From the NCBI RefSeq assembly GCF_000702585.1, contig NZ_JNIQ01000001.1, positions 1,245,001 to 1,309,000 of the forward strand: a DNA stretch of 64,000 nucleotides, in the 5' to 3' direction. Under the pieces are notes generated by a model. The model saw only the letters and a program-made list of their open reading frames with translations. It did not search any database and was not told the DNA's origin. This DNA comes from Exiguobacterium aurantiacum DSM 6208. GTDB lineage: Bacteria; Bacillota; Bacilli; Exiguobacteriales; Exiguobacteriaceae. Shown here piece by piece: positions 43,053 to 52,021 of this stretch. Each line of letters begins with the position of its first letter. Positions within the stretch are counted from its first letter, which is position 1. The translations under genes and the position numbers were made by a program.

Positions 43053-43079
43053 ATATCGACCTCTTTTTCAAAAAGTGAA
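43053..43079 (-). promoter_or_regulatory. Weak sigma-D-like promoter ahead of ylqG
   Basis: Minus strand: TTCA (43076-43079), 15 bases, GTCGATAT (43053-43060). The -10 fits the flagellar pattern; the -35 is poor. Confidence 0.4.
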
Positions 43080-43093
43080 GCGAATCGGACAAG

Positions 43094-43122
43094 AAAAAAA
43101 CCTCCCGTCGGACGACGGAAGG
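43094..43122 (-). terminator. Terminator after comK
   Basis: Minus strand: CCTTCCGTC-GTCC-GACGGGAGG followed by seven Ts. Confidence 0.88.
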
Positions 43123-43126
43123 CGGG

Positions 43127-43621
43127 TCAAGATTCGAGCGCGGGGCTCAAGTTCAGTTGTTGGAACCGTGCGACGAGTTCACCCGTCGCTTTCAATTGAT
43201 TCTTCAGGACGTACGCGGTCGCGTTCGTCTGGATCCGGTGGTCGTCAGTCGTGACGATGATCCCGTTCGGATTCCCTTCGACGCTGATGATTTCACGGAC
43301 GTGGGACCAGGCGTACCATTCGCAGTCGTCGCGTTTCGGCGATTTCGTCGGGAAGAAGACGAGCCCGGTCGATGGTTCGATGACGACGGGCACTTTCCCT
43401 TTGACGCCGGCGACGCGCTTGGCGACGAAGATCCGTTCCTCGATCGAGCTGTTGTACTGGCGGCAAGAGAGCTGCAGCAACTGGTACGGCCGGAGCGGGG
43501 TCGTGATTTCGGTGCCATCCTCGAGAATGATCCGCGACTGCTTCATCATGTCAAAGCAAGGCAGGATCGCCACGGTTCGCTTCGTGATGCGATATTTTTC
43601 CTCGGAATAGTAGGGGCGCAT
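43127..43621 (-). CDS. comK: ComK-like competence transcription factor
   Basis: About 164 residues. The signature PVVIEPSTGLVFFPTKSPKR followed by CEWYAWSHV is diagnostic of ComK, with KRTVAILPCFD near the start. ComK binds AT-box pairs and switches on DNA-uptake genes such as comF; the comFA-comFC pair lies at 8456. In-frame starts at 43633 (ATG), 43630 (GTG) and 43621 (ATG) all lie near AGGAGG; the first is too close, so I favour 43621. It is shorter than B. subtilis ComK (192). Confidence 0.85.
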   Translation of the reverse strand: MRPYYSEEKYRITKRTVAILPCFDMMKQSRIILEDGTEITTPLRPYQLLQLSCRQYNSSIEERIFVAKRVAGVKGKVPVVIEPSTGLVFFPTKSPKRDDCEWYAWSHVREIISVEGNPNGIIVTTDDHRIQTNATAYVLKNQLKATGELVARFQQLNLSPALES

Positions 43622-43808
43622 ACGCTGCACCATCCTCCTCGTATTGGATTTTCAGGATCGGCTACTTGATAAACGGCACAAACCTAAATCATCTCTTCCA
43701 TGATATATCACAAAAAATGTAAATTCAATAAGCCAATATGAAAAGTAGGGAAATACAATTCCAATGTAAGCCAAAAAGCAAAACGTTTGCAAAATATTGA
43801 GAAAGTGT

Positions 43809-43837
43809 TTGTCACGCCACCCAGAAGGTGGTAAGAT
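43809..43837 (+). promoter_or_regulatory. Promoter of the cold-shock gene
   Basis: TTGTCA (43809-43814), 17 bases, TAAGAT (43832-43837), leaving a leader of about 50 bases with a small GAGG/CCTC hairpin (43846-43858). No other feature was seen between the comK start and this point. Confidence 0.65.
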
Positions 43838-43893
43838 TACCGATAGAGGGCAAGCCTCTGTATTCTTCAATGGTGAAAGGAATGGATTTACAC

Positions 43894-44091
43894 ATGGTAG
43901 GTAAAGTAAAATGGTTTAACTCAGAAAAAGGTTTTGGTTTCATCGAAGTAGAAGGCGGCAAAGACGTTTTCGTACACTTCTCTGCAATCCAAACTGACGG
44001 CTACAAATCACTTGACGAAGGTCAAGAGGTAGAGTTTGAAATCGTTGATGGCGAGCGTGGCCCACAAGCGGCTAACGTTGTAAAATTATAA
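43894..44091 (+). CDS. csp: Cold-shock protein (CspA family)
   Basis: A 65-residue OB-fold RNA chaperone with RNP1 (KGFGFIEV) and RNP2 (VFVHFSAI). It melts RNA secondary structure during cold or growth transitions. AT-richer codons here reflect high expression. AAAGGA lies 12 bases before the ATG; upstream in-frame ATGs fall in the promoter region. Confidence 0.95.
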   Translation: MVGKVKWFNSEKGFGFIEVEGGKDVFVHFSAIQTDGYKSLDEGQEVEFEIVDGERGPQAANVVKL

Positions 44092-44104
44092 TTTCAAACC
44101 GTGA

Positions 44105-44134
44105 GTCGGCTCCCGCGTGGAGCCGGCTTTTTTT
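44105..44134 (+). terminator. Terminator after csp
   Basis: GTCGGCTCC / GGAGCCGGC with a short loop and seven Ts. Confidence 0.9.
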
Positions 44135-44283
44135 GTGCGTCGTTTTATTTTCCTCAAATAGTGTCATTCTCCGAAAAATCGCGTTTAAAAATACGTGGAA
44201 CGGGTAGTTTCTTTTTATACCAACCGATTCAGCGGCGAGACGGATCATTCGGAACAAAATTGTCATTATTTTCTGATGATAAC

Positions 44284-44314
44284 GTTTTCAAAGCAAACGG
44301 ATTCGGGGTATACT
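44284..44314 (+). promoter_or_regulatory. Promoter region of hpf, sigma-B-like
   Basis: GTTTTC (44284-44289), 16 bases, GGGTAT (44306-44311) resembles a sigma-B promoter (GTTTAA, GGGTAT), though the spacing is a little long. An overlapping sigma-A reading is TTTCAA-N17-TATACT (44309-44314). B. subtilis hpf (yvyD) is under stress and stationary-phase sigma factors. The 285 bases between the csp terminator and hpf otherwise show nothing coding. Confidence 0.45.
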
Positions 44315-44419
44315 AAATATGAGCCACCTGGTTCCACTTTCTTTTCAGAAATGAAGCAGGAGATTCCGTCACATGCGACGAATCATTGGGTCAAGCGGTT
44401 ATTTTAAGGAGGAGTTCAG

Positions 44420-44980
44420 ATGATCTATAACATTCGCGGCGAAAACATTGAAGTCACACCAGCCATCCAAGACTATGTCGAGAAAAAGCTGGAGAAGTTG
44501 ACTCGGTATTTCACAACTCCTACGGATGCACAGACGGCTTACGTCAACTTGAAAGTGTACAACGAAAAGCAAAAAGTAGAAGTCACGATTCCGATGCCGA
44601 ACTTGTTGCTTCGTGCTGAAGAGACGAACCTCGATATGTACGCGGCGATCGACCTCGTCGTCGACAAGTTGGAGCGTCAAATCCGTAAACACAAAACGAA
44701 ACTCAACCGTAAAGGACGCGCCAAAGAAGGCGGGATCGGCGAGTACTTCAAAGCACTCGAAGGCCCGGATGACGTGGCGGTGTATGACGATGAAGAGTCA
44801 GAGCTCGAACTCGTCCGGACGAAGCGTTTCACGCTCAAACCGATGGACACGGAAGAAGCGATCCTGCAGATGGACATGCTCGGCCACAGTTTCTTCGTCT
44901 TCTCAGACGCCGAGACGGGCAACACGAACGTCGTCTACCGTCGAAAAGACGGCAAATACGGCTTGATCGAACCAGAATGA
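44420..44980 (+). CDS. hpf: Long-form ribosome hibernation promoting factor
   Basis: A 186-residue long HPF. The N-terminal S30AE domain (1-100; MIYNIRGENIEVTPAIQDYV, KLERQIRKHKTKL) binds the decoding centre; the C-terminal domain (about 125-185; LVRTKRFTLKPMDTEEAILQ, then LGHSFFVFSDAETGNTNVVY) dimerises to form 100S ribosomes. The ribosome site is AAGGAGG. Upstream of secA as in B. subtilis. Confidence 0.95.
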   Translation: MIYNIRGENIEVTPAIQDYVEKKLEKLTRYFTTPTDAQTAYVNLKVYNEKQKVEVTIPMPNLLLRAEETNLDMYAAIDLVVDKLERQIRKHKTKLNRKGRAKEGGIGEYFKALEGPDDVAVYDDEESELELVRTKRFTLKPMDTEEAILQMDMLGHSFFVFSDAETGNTNVVYRRKDGKYGLIEPE

Positions 44981-44998
44981 TCTCAACCTAACAATCAC

Positions 44999-45030
44999 AC
45001 GGCCTCCCTCCATGGGAGGCCGTTTCGTTT
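44999..45030 (+). terminator. Terminator after hpf
   Basis: ACGGCCTCCC / GGGAGGCCGT with a 5-base loop and a T-rich tail. Confidence 0.85.
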
Positions 45031-45039
45031 TGCCTTTCC

Positions 45040-45068
45040 TTGAAAGCACGGGTAACTTCGGTTAAACT
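45040..45068 (+). promoter_or_regulatory. Promoter of secA
   Basis: TTGAAA (45040-45045), 17 bases, TAAACT (45063-45068), following the hpf terminator. Confidence 0.68.
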
Positions 45069-45120
45069 GTACATTAGGGAAAAAACATGCATTTTAGAGG
45101 AATGCTGAGGAGATATGAGT

Positions 45121-47643
45121 ATGGCGAACTTTTTGAAAGATTTATTTGCTCCACAGAAACGGATACTGAAAAAAGCAGAGAAAGCGGCCGATCTCGTCGA
45201 GTCGTTCGCTGAGCCGATCAAGGCGTTGTCTGACGAACAGTTGCAGGCGAAGTCTGAAGAGTTCCGCGGTCGTCTCGCCAAAGGTGAGACGCTCGATGAT
45301 ATCCTCCCGGAAGCGTTCGCGGTCTGCCGCGAGGCGTCAGAGCGTGTACTCGGAATGCGGCACTACCGCGTCCAGCTCATCGGGGGCTACGTGCTCCATA
45401 ACGGCGACATCGCCGAGATGAAGACAGGGGAAGGGAAGACGCTCGTCGCGACGCTCCCTGTCTATTTGAACGCACTTACGGGCCGCGGCGTCCACGTCGT
45501 CACGGTCAACGAATATTTGGCGAAGCGTGACAAAGAACTGATGGAACCGCTCTACTTCGCCCTCGGCCTCTCGGTCGGGCTGAACGTCTCGAACATGGGA
45601 CGCGAGGAGAAGCAGGCGGCGTACAACTGTGACATCACGTACTCGACGAACAACGAGCTCGGTTTCGACTATTTGCGTGACAACATGGTCCTTTATAAGG
45701 AAGACCGTGTCCAGCGCGAGCTTTACTTCACGATCGTCGATGAAGTCGACTCGATTCTCGTCGATGAGGCGCGGACCCCGCTCATCATCTCGGGATCGGC
45801 ACAAAAATCGACCGAGCTCTACACGCGCGCCGATGCGTTCGTCCGGACGCTCAAAGTCGAGGACGACTACACGGTCGACGTGAAGACGAAATCGGTGCTC
45901 TTGACGGATAAAGGGGTCGACCTCGCCGAGAAGTTCTTCGGCATCGACAACTTGTTCGCGATCGAGCACGTCTCGGTCAACCACCACGTCGGGCTCGCCC
46001 TTCGCGCGAACGCCGTCATGCATCACGACGTCGATTACATGATCCGTGACGGTCAAGTCATGATCATCGACCAGTTCACGGGCCGTGTCATGGACGGGCG
46101 TCGCTACTCGGAAGGCCTGCACCAGGCGATCGAGGCGAAAGAAGGCGTCGAGATCCAGCGCGAGTCGATGACGCTCGCGACGATCACGTACCAGAACTAC
46201 TTCCGCATGTATGAGAAGCTCGCTGGGATGACCGGTACGGCGAAGACGGAGGAAGAAGAGTTCCGTAACATCTACAACATGCAAGTCGTGACGATCCCGA
46301 CGAACAAACCGATCCTGCGGGACGATAGCTCCGACCTCATCTTCAAATCGATGGAAGGCAAGTTCAAGGCCGTCGTCGAAGAGATCACGGCAGCGCACGC
46401 GACAGGCCAACCGGTGCTCGTCGGGACGGTCGCGGTCGAGACGTCTGAGTACTTGAGCAAGCTCTTGTCGAAGAAGAAGATCAAGCATGAAGTATTGAAC
46501 GCGAAGAACCACGCCCGTGAGGCCGAGATCATCGAGAACGCCGGTCAAAAAGGCGCGGTCACGATCGCAACGAACATGGCCGGACGCGGAACCGACATCA
46601 AGCTCGGCGAAGGCGTCATCGAGCTCGGCGGTCTGTACATCGTCGGCACCGAGCGCCACGAGTCGCGCCGGATCGATAACCAGCTCCGTGGACGGGCCGG
46701 TCGTCAAGGGGACCCGGGTAAATCCCAGTTCTACTTGTCGCTCGAAGATGAGCTCATGCGCCGCTTCGGTACCGACAGCCTCCAGAGCATGATGGAGCGC
46801 CTCGGTATGGACGATACGCAACCGATCGAGAGCCGCATGGTGTCGAAAGCGGTCGAGTCGGCCCAAAAACGCGTCGAAGGCAACAACTATGACGCGCGGA
46901 AACAGTTGCTCGGCTACGACAACGTCATGGCCGACCAGCGGAAGGTCATGTACAAAGACCGGGCCAGCATCCTCGAGAACGAGTCGGTGTCTGACATCGT
47001 CCGCTCGATGATCCGTGAGACGGTCGAGGCCGGTGTGGCGCAATACACGCCGCTCGAACTCGTCCCTGAGGAATGGAACATCGAGGAGCTCGCGCACTGG
47101 TCGAACCAGACGCTCGCGCTCGAGACGACGGTCGAAGGGAAAGACTTCTTCGGTAAAGAACGTGAAGAGATCACGGAGCTCCTCTTGGAGCGCGCGAACG
47201 CCCAGTACGAGGCGAAGCGTCAACTCGCGCCGCCTGAGCGGTTCAACGAGTTCGAGAAGATTATCGTCCTCCGTGCCGTCGATTCGCACTGGATGTCGCA
47301 CATCGACCATATGGACCAGCTCCGCCAAGGGATCCACTTGCGCGCTTACGGTCAGAACGACCCGCTCCGCGAGTACCAGGCGGAAGGGATCAACATGTTC
47401 GATGCGATGAACGTCGCCATCTCCGAGGAAGTGACCGGTTTCGTGCTCCGCGCCGAAGTCGGCGACAACCTCCGACGCGAGAAAGTCGTCGAGGAGGAAG
47501 TGGCGGTGTCTGGCAAGGACGACACGCCGGTGAAGAAAAAGCCGGTCCGTCGTACGGAAGACCAACGGCTCGGGCGCAACGACCCGTGCTGGTGTGGTTC
47601 AGGCAAGAAGTTCAAAAACTGCCACGGCAAACAACAGGCTTAA
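45121..47643 (+). CDS. secA: Preprotein translocase ATPase SecA
   Basis: An 840-residue SecA. Walker A is EMKTGEGKT (near 102) and Walker B lies in [32 protein letters not shown] is motif V and [13 protein letters not shown] motif VI. The helical scaffold and the C-terminal zinc motif [14 protein letters not shown] (SecB/ribosome binding) are complete. GAGGAG is eight bases before the ATG at 45121; an ATG six bases earlier is too close. Confidence 0.97.
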   Translation: MANFLKDLFAPQKRILKKAEKAADLVESFAEPIKALSDEQLQAKSEEFRGRLAKGETLDDILPEAFAVCREASERVLGMRHYRVQLIGGYVLHNGDIAEMKTGEGKTLVATLPVYLNALTGRGVHVVTVNEYLAKRDKELMEPLYFALGLSVGLNVSNMGREEKQAAYNCDITYSTNNELGFDYLRDNMVLYKEDRVQRELYFTIVDEVDSILVDEARTPLIISGSAQKSTELYTRADAFVRTLKVEDDYTVDVKTKSVLLTDKGVDLAEKFFGIDNLFAIEHVSVNHHVGLALRANAVMHHDVDYMIRDGQVMIIDQFTGRVMDGRRYSEGLHQAIEAKEGVEIQRESMTLATITYQNYFRMYEKLAGMTGTAKTEEEEFRNIYNMQVVTIPTNKPILRDDSSDLIFKSMEGKFKAVVEEITAAHATGQPVLVGTVAVETSEYLSKLLSKKKIKHEVLNAKNHAREAEIIENAGQKGAVTIATNMAGRGTDIKLGEGVIELGGLYIVGTERHESRRIDNQLRGRAGRQGDPGKSQFYLSLEDELMRRFGTDSLQSMMERLGMDDTQPIESRMVSKAVESAQKRVEGNNYDARKQLLGYDNVMADQRKVMYKDRASILENESVSDIVRSMIRETVEAGVAQYTPLELVPEEWNIEELAHWSNQTLALETTVEGKDFFGKEREEITELLLERANAQYEAKRQLAPPERFNEFEKIIVLRAVDSHWMSHIDHMDQLRQGIHLRAYGQNDPLREYQAEGINMFDAMNVAISEEVTGFVLRAEVGDNLRREKVVEEEVAVSGKDDTPVKKKPVRRTEDQRLGRNDPCWCGSGKKFKNCHGKQQA

Positions 47644-47647
47644 TTTC

Positions 47648-47673
47648 AAAGAGGCGAGCCAGCTCGCCTCTTT
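47648..47673 (+). terminator. Hairpin between secA and prfB
   Basis: AAAGAGGCGAGC / GCTCGCCTCTTT around CA, a perfect stem with only a short T-run; probably a partial terminator, since prfB follows at once. Confidence 0.6.
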
Positions 47674-47696
47674 CCTACGGAAAGGTGACTTACACT

Positions 47697-48797
47697 ATGG
47701 AAATTTCAGATATTCGGAACGAACTTGAGGCGATGGCGAAACGTCTCGAGAATTATCGCCAATCGCTCAACCTGTCAGAGAAACAGGCGCGCATCGCCGA
47801 GCTTGAGAACGAGATGACTTACCCGGACTTCTGGGACAGCCAAGAGAAGGCGCAAAAAGTCATCGACGAGTCGAACGCGCTCAAAGCGATGGTCGACAAG
47901 TACCAAGAGCTCGCCGACGGACACGAGGACGGCGAAGTGACGCTCGAGCTCATCAAAGAAGAGCCGGACGCCGAGATGCAAGACGATCTCTCAGAGATGG
48001 TCACGGCGCTCAAAGCCGATTTCGACGCGTTCGAGCTCGAGATCTTGTTGAACGGTCCGTATGACGCCAACAACGCCATCCTCGAGTTGCATCCGGGGGC
48101 GGGCGGCACCGAGTCGCAAGACTGGGCGTCGATGCTCCTTCGCATGTATCAGCGATTCGCGGACAAGCAAGGCTGGAAAGTCGTCACGGTCGACTACTTG
48201 CCGGGTGAAGAGGCGGGCGTCAAGTCGGTCACGCTTCAAATCATCGGGCACAACGCCTACGGTTATTTGAAGGCGGAGAAAGGGATCCACCGTTTGGTGC
48301 GCATCTCGCCGTTCGACTCATCAGGCCGCCGTCATACGTCGTTCGTCTCGTGCGACGTCATGCCGGAGTTCGATGACGACATCGAGATCGACATCAAGAC
48401 CGAGGACCTTCGCGTCGACACGTACCGCGCGTCAGGCGCCGGCGGTCAGCACATCAACACGACCGATTCGGCCGTCCGAATCACGCACGTGCCGACGGGC
48501 GTCGTCGTCTCGTGTCAGACCGAGCGCTCGCAGATCAAAAACCGCGAGTCGGCGATGAAGATGCTCAAGGCGAAGCTTTACCAACGGGAACTCGACGAGC
48601 AGCAACGTAAACTCGACGAGATTCGCGGCGAGAAGACGGACATCGGCTGGGGCAGCCAGATCCGTTCGTACGTCTTCCACCCGTACGCGATGGTCAAAGA
48701 CCACCGGACGAGCTATGAAGTCGGGAACACGGGCGGCGTCATGGATGGGGATATCATGGGCTTCATCGACGCGTACCTCCGCAAGACAAATATGTGA
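47697..48797 (+). CDS. prfB: Peptide chain release factor 2, no programmed frameshift
   Basis: A 366-residue RF2. The stop-codon-reading SPF motif is in [15 protein letters not shown] and the peptidyl-hydrolase GGQ in [12 protein letters not shown]. Most prfB genes have an in-frame TGA at about codon 25 that is bypassed by a +1 shift. Here the corresponding stretch ([15 protein letters not shown]) reads straight through without a stop or an internal AGGGGG. The ribosome site is AAAGG. Confidence 0.95.
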   Translation: MEISDIRNELEAMAKRLENYRQSLNLSEKQARIAELENEMTYPDFWDSQEKAQKVIDESNALKAMVDKYQELADGHEDGEVTLELIKEEPDAEMQDDLSEMVTALKADFDAFELEILLNGPYDANNAILELHPGAGGTESQDWASMLLRMYQRFADKQGWKVVTVDYLPGEEAGVKSVTLQIIGHNAYGYLKAEKGIHRLVRISPFDSSGRRHTSFVSCDVMPEFDDDIEIDIKTEDLRVDTYRASGAGGQHINTTDSAVRITHVPTGVVVSCQTERSQIKNRESAMKMLKAKLYQRELDEQQRKLDEIRGEKTDIGWGSQIRSYVFHPYAMVKDHRTSYEVGNTGGVMDGDIMGFIDAYLRKTNM

Positions 48798-48802
48798 TGC
48801 AT

Positions 48803-48832
48803 GTGGCTCAAAGACGGACGTCTTTGGGCCAC
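48803..48832 (+). other. Perfect hairpin between prfB and the third YitT gene
   Basis: GTGGCTCAAAGACG (48803-48816) pairs with CGTCTTTGGGCCAC (48819-48832), one G-U pair. It has no T-tail, so it is more an mRNA-processing or stabilising element than a terminator. Confidence 0.6.
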
Positions 48833-48858
48833 GTTGTATGTAGAGGAGAAAACCTTTA

Positions 48859-49716
48859 ATGAAGCAAATCGTCAAAGACTATATTTATTTACTGACCGGG
48901 TCCGTGTTCGTCGCCTCGGCGTTCAGTTTGTTTTTACTTCCGAACAACCTCGCCTCGGGCGGCGTGAGCGGGATCTCGATCATCACGTACGAGCTGTTTG
49001 GCATTTCGCCGGGGGCGTTCCAGCTCGTGGCGAACGTGTTGCTCCTCCTCATCGGTTGGATGATCCTCGGGCTCGGCTTCGGCGTCAAGTCACTCGTCGG
49101 CTCGATCTTCTTGCCGGGCGTCATCTTGTTCTATGAACTGATCGACGCTGGTGCCGCCGTGAACGATACGCTGCTCGCGGCCGTGTTCGGCGGGGCGGGT
49201 GTCGGGATCGGGCTCGGCCTCATCTTCCGCGGGCGCGCCTCGACCGGCGGGATGGACTTGATCGCCCAGATCCTACATAAGTTCACGCACATCCCGCTCT
49301 ACTTGTGCATCGCCATCCTCGACGGGGCGGTCGTCCTCGTCGCCGCCGTCACGTTCTCGTTCACGACGGGGCTGTATGCGCTCATCGCCCTGTTCATCAC
49401 GATCAAAATGATCGACTTCGTCCAACTCGGTTTCACGCAAGACAAGATGGCGTACGTCATCTCGGAGCAGCGTGACGTCATCACGCGCGCCGTCTTCGAC
49501 GAGCTCGACCGTGGGGCGACGGAGATTCAGGCGATCGGTGCCTACTCGCGCCTCGACCGTCCGATGCTTCTCGTCGTCGTCCGTCAAAACGAGGTGAGTC
49601 GGTTGAAAGAGATCATCCGCCGCATCGACCCCGAGGCGTTCCTCGTCTTCAGCGAGGCGCACGAGGTGATGGGGCAAGGGTTCACGTCGGACAAGCGTTA
49701 CATCAACGTGCCGTAA
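48859..49716 (+). CDS. yvjA: YitT family membrane protein, copy 3 (YvjA position)
   Basis: A 285-residue protein with the same plan as the copies at 16303 and 17357: helices over residues 8-180 (FLLPNNLASGGVSGISIIT, GRASTGGMDLIAQILHK) and a DUF2179 domain (from about 205; RGATEIQAIGAYSRLDRPML). In B. subtilis yvjA lies between prfB and cccB too. Function is unknown. The ribosome site is GAGGAGAAAA. Confidence 0.9.
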   Translation: MKQIVKDYIYLLTGSVFVASAFSLFLLPNNLASGGVSGISIITYELFGISPGAFQLVANVLLLLIGWMILGLGFGVKSLVGSIFLPGVILFYELIDAGAAVNDTLLAAVFGGAGVGIGLGLIFRGRASTGGMDLIAQILHKFTHIPLYLCIAILDGAVVLVAAVTFSFTTGLYALIALFITIKMIDFVQLGFTQDKMAYVISEQRDVITRAVFDELDRGATEIQAIGAYSRLDRPMLLVVVRQNEVSRLKEIIRRIDPEAFLVFSEAHEVMGQGFTSDKRYINVP

Positions 49717-49752
49717 GTTGTGGAATCTTTGTGTACTTTTCGTGAGATTAGG

Positions 49753-49780
49753 TTAGAAAGCGGTTCAGAACGGCTATAAT
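49753..49780 (+). promoter_or_regulatory. Promoter of the cytochrome c gene
   Basis: A consensus -10 TATAAT (49775-49780) with a weak -35 TTAGAA (49753-49758) at 16 bases. Confidence 0.55.
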
Positions 49781-49823
49781 GGTAATTGTAGGTTATTTCT
49801 ACAACTTAGGAGGGGAACCTTAT

Positions 49824-50159
49824 ATGAAGAAGTGGATGATGGCCATCGGCCTCGGCGCCATGCTCACGCTCGGTGCGTGCGGCGGCGGCGATGAGGAAGA
49901 CACGTCAAGCAACGGGGATACAGGCTCGAACACGGCGTCGGTCGACGCGGAAGCGGTTTACGCACAAAACTGTGCGGCTTGTCACGGCGCGAACTTGGAA
50001 GGCATGAGCGGTCCGGCGTTGACAGACGTCGGTGCACGATTGTCAGCTGAAGAGATTGAAGGGATCATTCGCAACGGGAAAGGCGCGATGCCTGCGAACG
50101 TCATTCAAGATGATGACGAGATCACGGCCGTATCGGCTTGGCTCGCTGAGAAGAAATAA
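49824..50159 (+). CDS. cccB: Small lipoprotein cytochrome c (CccB-like c-551)
   Basis: A 111-residue cytochrome. The lipobox is LGAC (Cys near residue 17), followed by a Gly/Asp/Ser-rich linker (to about 35). The heme site is CAACH (residues 52-56) and the axial methionine is in GAMPANV. It acts on the outer face of the membrane in respiration. The ribosome site is AGGAGGGG. The terminator behind it is split by IS1182 copy 2. Confidence 0.93.
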   Translation: MKKWMMAIGLGAMLTLGACGGGDEEDTSSNGDTGSNTASVDAEAVYAQNCAACHGANLEGMSGPALTDVGARLSAEEIEGIIRNGKGAMPANVIQDDDEITAVSAWLAEKK

Positions 50160-50170
50160 TGATGGGACCA

Positions 50171-50179
50171 CGGCGGTGA
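50171..50179 (+). repeat. Left 9-bp target-site duplication of IS1182 copy 2
   Basis: CGGCGGTGA, repeated at 52013-52021; it covers the loop of the cccB terminator. Confidence 0.9.
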
Positions 50180-52012
50180 GAGGGCACTGAAAAACCTCCG
50201 CTCTATCCGAGCGTGAAAAGAAAAAAGGGGGATTGAACCGACTCATGTCGGGACAATCCCCCTTTTTTCCTTGCCCTCATCCTGTATTTTCTTTTCGAAG
50301 GGCGATGATTCGCTTCAGGTTGACCGCGACGATCGCCATCACGCCTTGCAACGTCATGCCTTTCAGGTCTGACGTCTTGTTGCGCGCCAGACCATGCGGG
50401 TTCTTCAGTTGGCTGTTCTTCGCCTCGATGGCGAAGCGTTTCCGGCGATGGTCCTTGAAATCATCCGTCTGCTCATAGTCGAGTTGGTCGCTGTGCTCCC
50501 TCAACTTCAATGACACGCTGTAAGACTTCGACTTGGCCCCGTCTTTGTAACAGCCTTCGCGCAATGGGCACTGCTTGCACAGCTCGATGTCGAAGAAATG
50601 GCTCTCCACTTGGTTCTTTCCGACGTCCTTCCGTCCGCCACGGACCTTGCGGACGGCCATGTGCCCGGCTGGGCAGACGTAACGTTCGGCGTCTTTGTTG
50701 TAGGTGAATCCTTCGACACGGTTCGGTGCGGGAGAAGAAATTTGTGGGTGCAAGGGTGCGACGAGCCTGCACCCTTGCGAGGCGGCATAGATCAAGTTGT
50801 CCCGGCTAGAATAGGCCCCGTCGCCCACGATGTGATCGAACTCGGCACCGGCTAGATGGCTCTTCTCGACAAGACTCGCCAATTGTGGCCCGTCTGCCGC
50901 CTCGCCAGATGTGACGACGACGGCCGTGATGATGCCCTCCTCCGTCATCGCGAGATGATGTTTGTAGCCGAAGAATGATGAGTCGGCGCTCTTGTGCCCG
51001 GTCCGGGCATCAGGATCCCTGGAGACCTGGAGCTCAACGTGCGCATCCTCCGCGAACTCGCGGACACGGTTCACCCGGTCACGGATGTGCTCGCGCGCCA
51101 TAAGCTCGGGCATCTTGCTCTCGACGGTCTCGGCGACGGCGAGCGCATACGAGAGGAGCTGGTCGATGTCCGACTCGTCCACCTTCTCCGGAAAGCGCCC
51201 CTTCGCGTTCTTGGTTTCTTTGTAGCACGCATGACGGAGTCCCTTCGCCTCCTCGATGATCGCCTTCCCAATCGGCTTCTGCCCGTATCGGGCTCGGGAA
51301 TGGGTCTCGTCGACGATCAATGTCCGTCCCTTGAGCAGCCCCATCCCTTTCGCGACCTCGACCGTGTGCCCGATCAATTTGTCGAGCAGCTCGTCGTCGT
51401 CCATACGCTGACGGCGGAACTTCGTGAGCGAGGAGGGGTTGATGACGTCATCCTCCGGCGCCAAATCCAGAAAATATTTGTAGGCGAGGTCGGTCTTCGC
51501 CCGTCTGACGAGGTCGACGTCCGATAGGTTCGAGTGCGCCTTCAGGAACAGATATTTGAACATCCGGACAGGATGGACGGCCATCCGACCGTTGTCGTGG
51601 CAATACGTGTCCTCGAGCAACTCGGTGATGAAATCGAACGGGACGAGGTCGTGGATGAGCCGCAGCTCGTCATCGGCCGGGATCAACAGATCATAGAGGG
51701 CCGCATACGGGCTCGGCGGCATGTTCGGCAGGTCGGGCATCATCGGGATCGCCTCCAAGTTGGTTGGTTACTGCCAGTATAGTCCGGAATGCCGGGCGCG
51801 TACAGCGCTGCCCGAGGGCACGCCGACTCCCGGGGAATCAGCGGGCAAGGCGAGACCCAGCAGCGACACCGTCGCGATGCGGCTCGACGCCCGCCCCCAG
51901 GAAAGCGGCGTGCCGGACAGGGCGGCTGAAGGGCGATGAAAACAGAGGAGCGCCATCCCTCACGGGACGACGCTCCTCTGTTCAAAATCATTTGAAGTTT
52001 TTCAGTGCCCTC
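50180..52012 (-). mobile_element. Complete IS1182-family insertion sequence, copy 2 (1833 bp)
   Basis: Same length, ends and subterminal hairpins as the element at 18224. Without it the flanks rejoin as a terminator: ACCACGG (50167-50173), loop, CCGTGGT (52022-52028) followed by Ts. The transposase again faces the upstream gene. Confidence 0.92.
50277..51743 (-). CDS. IS1182 family transposase, copy 2
   Basis: A 488-residue transposase, same plan as the copy at 18321: HPVRMFKYLFLKAHSNLSDV region, catalytic aspartates in IVDETHSRA and IVGDGAYSSRDN, and a final glutamate in RFAIEAKNSQLKN. The two proteins are nearly identical at both ends but differ at many positions between residues 140 and 410, so they are not a fresh duplication. 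A TTG at 51758 is in frame, but the ATG at 51743 has GGAGG at proper spacing. It looks intact. Confidence 0.93.
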   Translation of the reverse strand: MMPDLPNMPPSPYAALYDLLIPADDELRLIHDLVPFDFITELLEDTYCHDNGRMAVHPVRMFKYLFLKAHSNLSDVDLVRRAKTDLAYKYFLDLAPEDDVINPSSLTKFRRQRMDDDELLDKLIGHTVEVAKGMGLLKGRTLIVDETHSRARYGQKPIGKAIIEEAKGLRHACYKETKNAKGRFPEKVDESDIDQLLSYALAVAETVESKMPELMAREHIRDRVNRVREFAEDAHVELQVSRDPDARTGHKSADSSFFGYKHHLAMTEEGIITAVVVTSGEAADGPQLASLVEKSHLAGAEFDHIVGDGAYSSRDNLIYAASQGCRLVAPLHPQISSPAPNRVEGFTYNKDAERYVCPAGHMAVRKVRGGRKDVGKNQVESHFFDIELCKQCPLREGCYKDGAKSKSYSVSLKLREHSDQLDYEQTDDFKDHRRKRFAIEAKNSQLKNPHGLARNKTSDLKGMTLQGVMAIVAVNLKRIIALRKENTG

Positions 52013-52021
52013 CGGCGGTGA
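52013..52021 (+). repeat. Right 9-bp target-site duplication of IS1182 copy 2
   Basis: CGGCGGTGA, identical to 50171-50179, followed by the second arm and T-run of the split cccB terminator. Confidence 0.9.

Noticed and set aside
45337-47565. A 742-codon minus-strand open frame opposite secA
   Set aside because: GC-rich codon use (NNC/NNG third positions) removes stops on the other strand. The sense strand is full-length SecA. The same applies to long antisense frames opposite treP, treA, flgK and fliD.
47697-47800. Programmed frameshift of prfB
   Set aside because: No in-frame stop and no internal ribosome-site-like AGGGGG in this region; the gene reads through directly.
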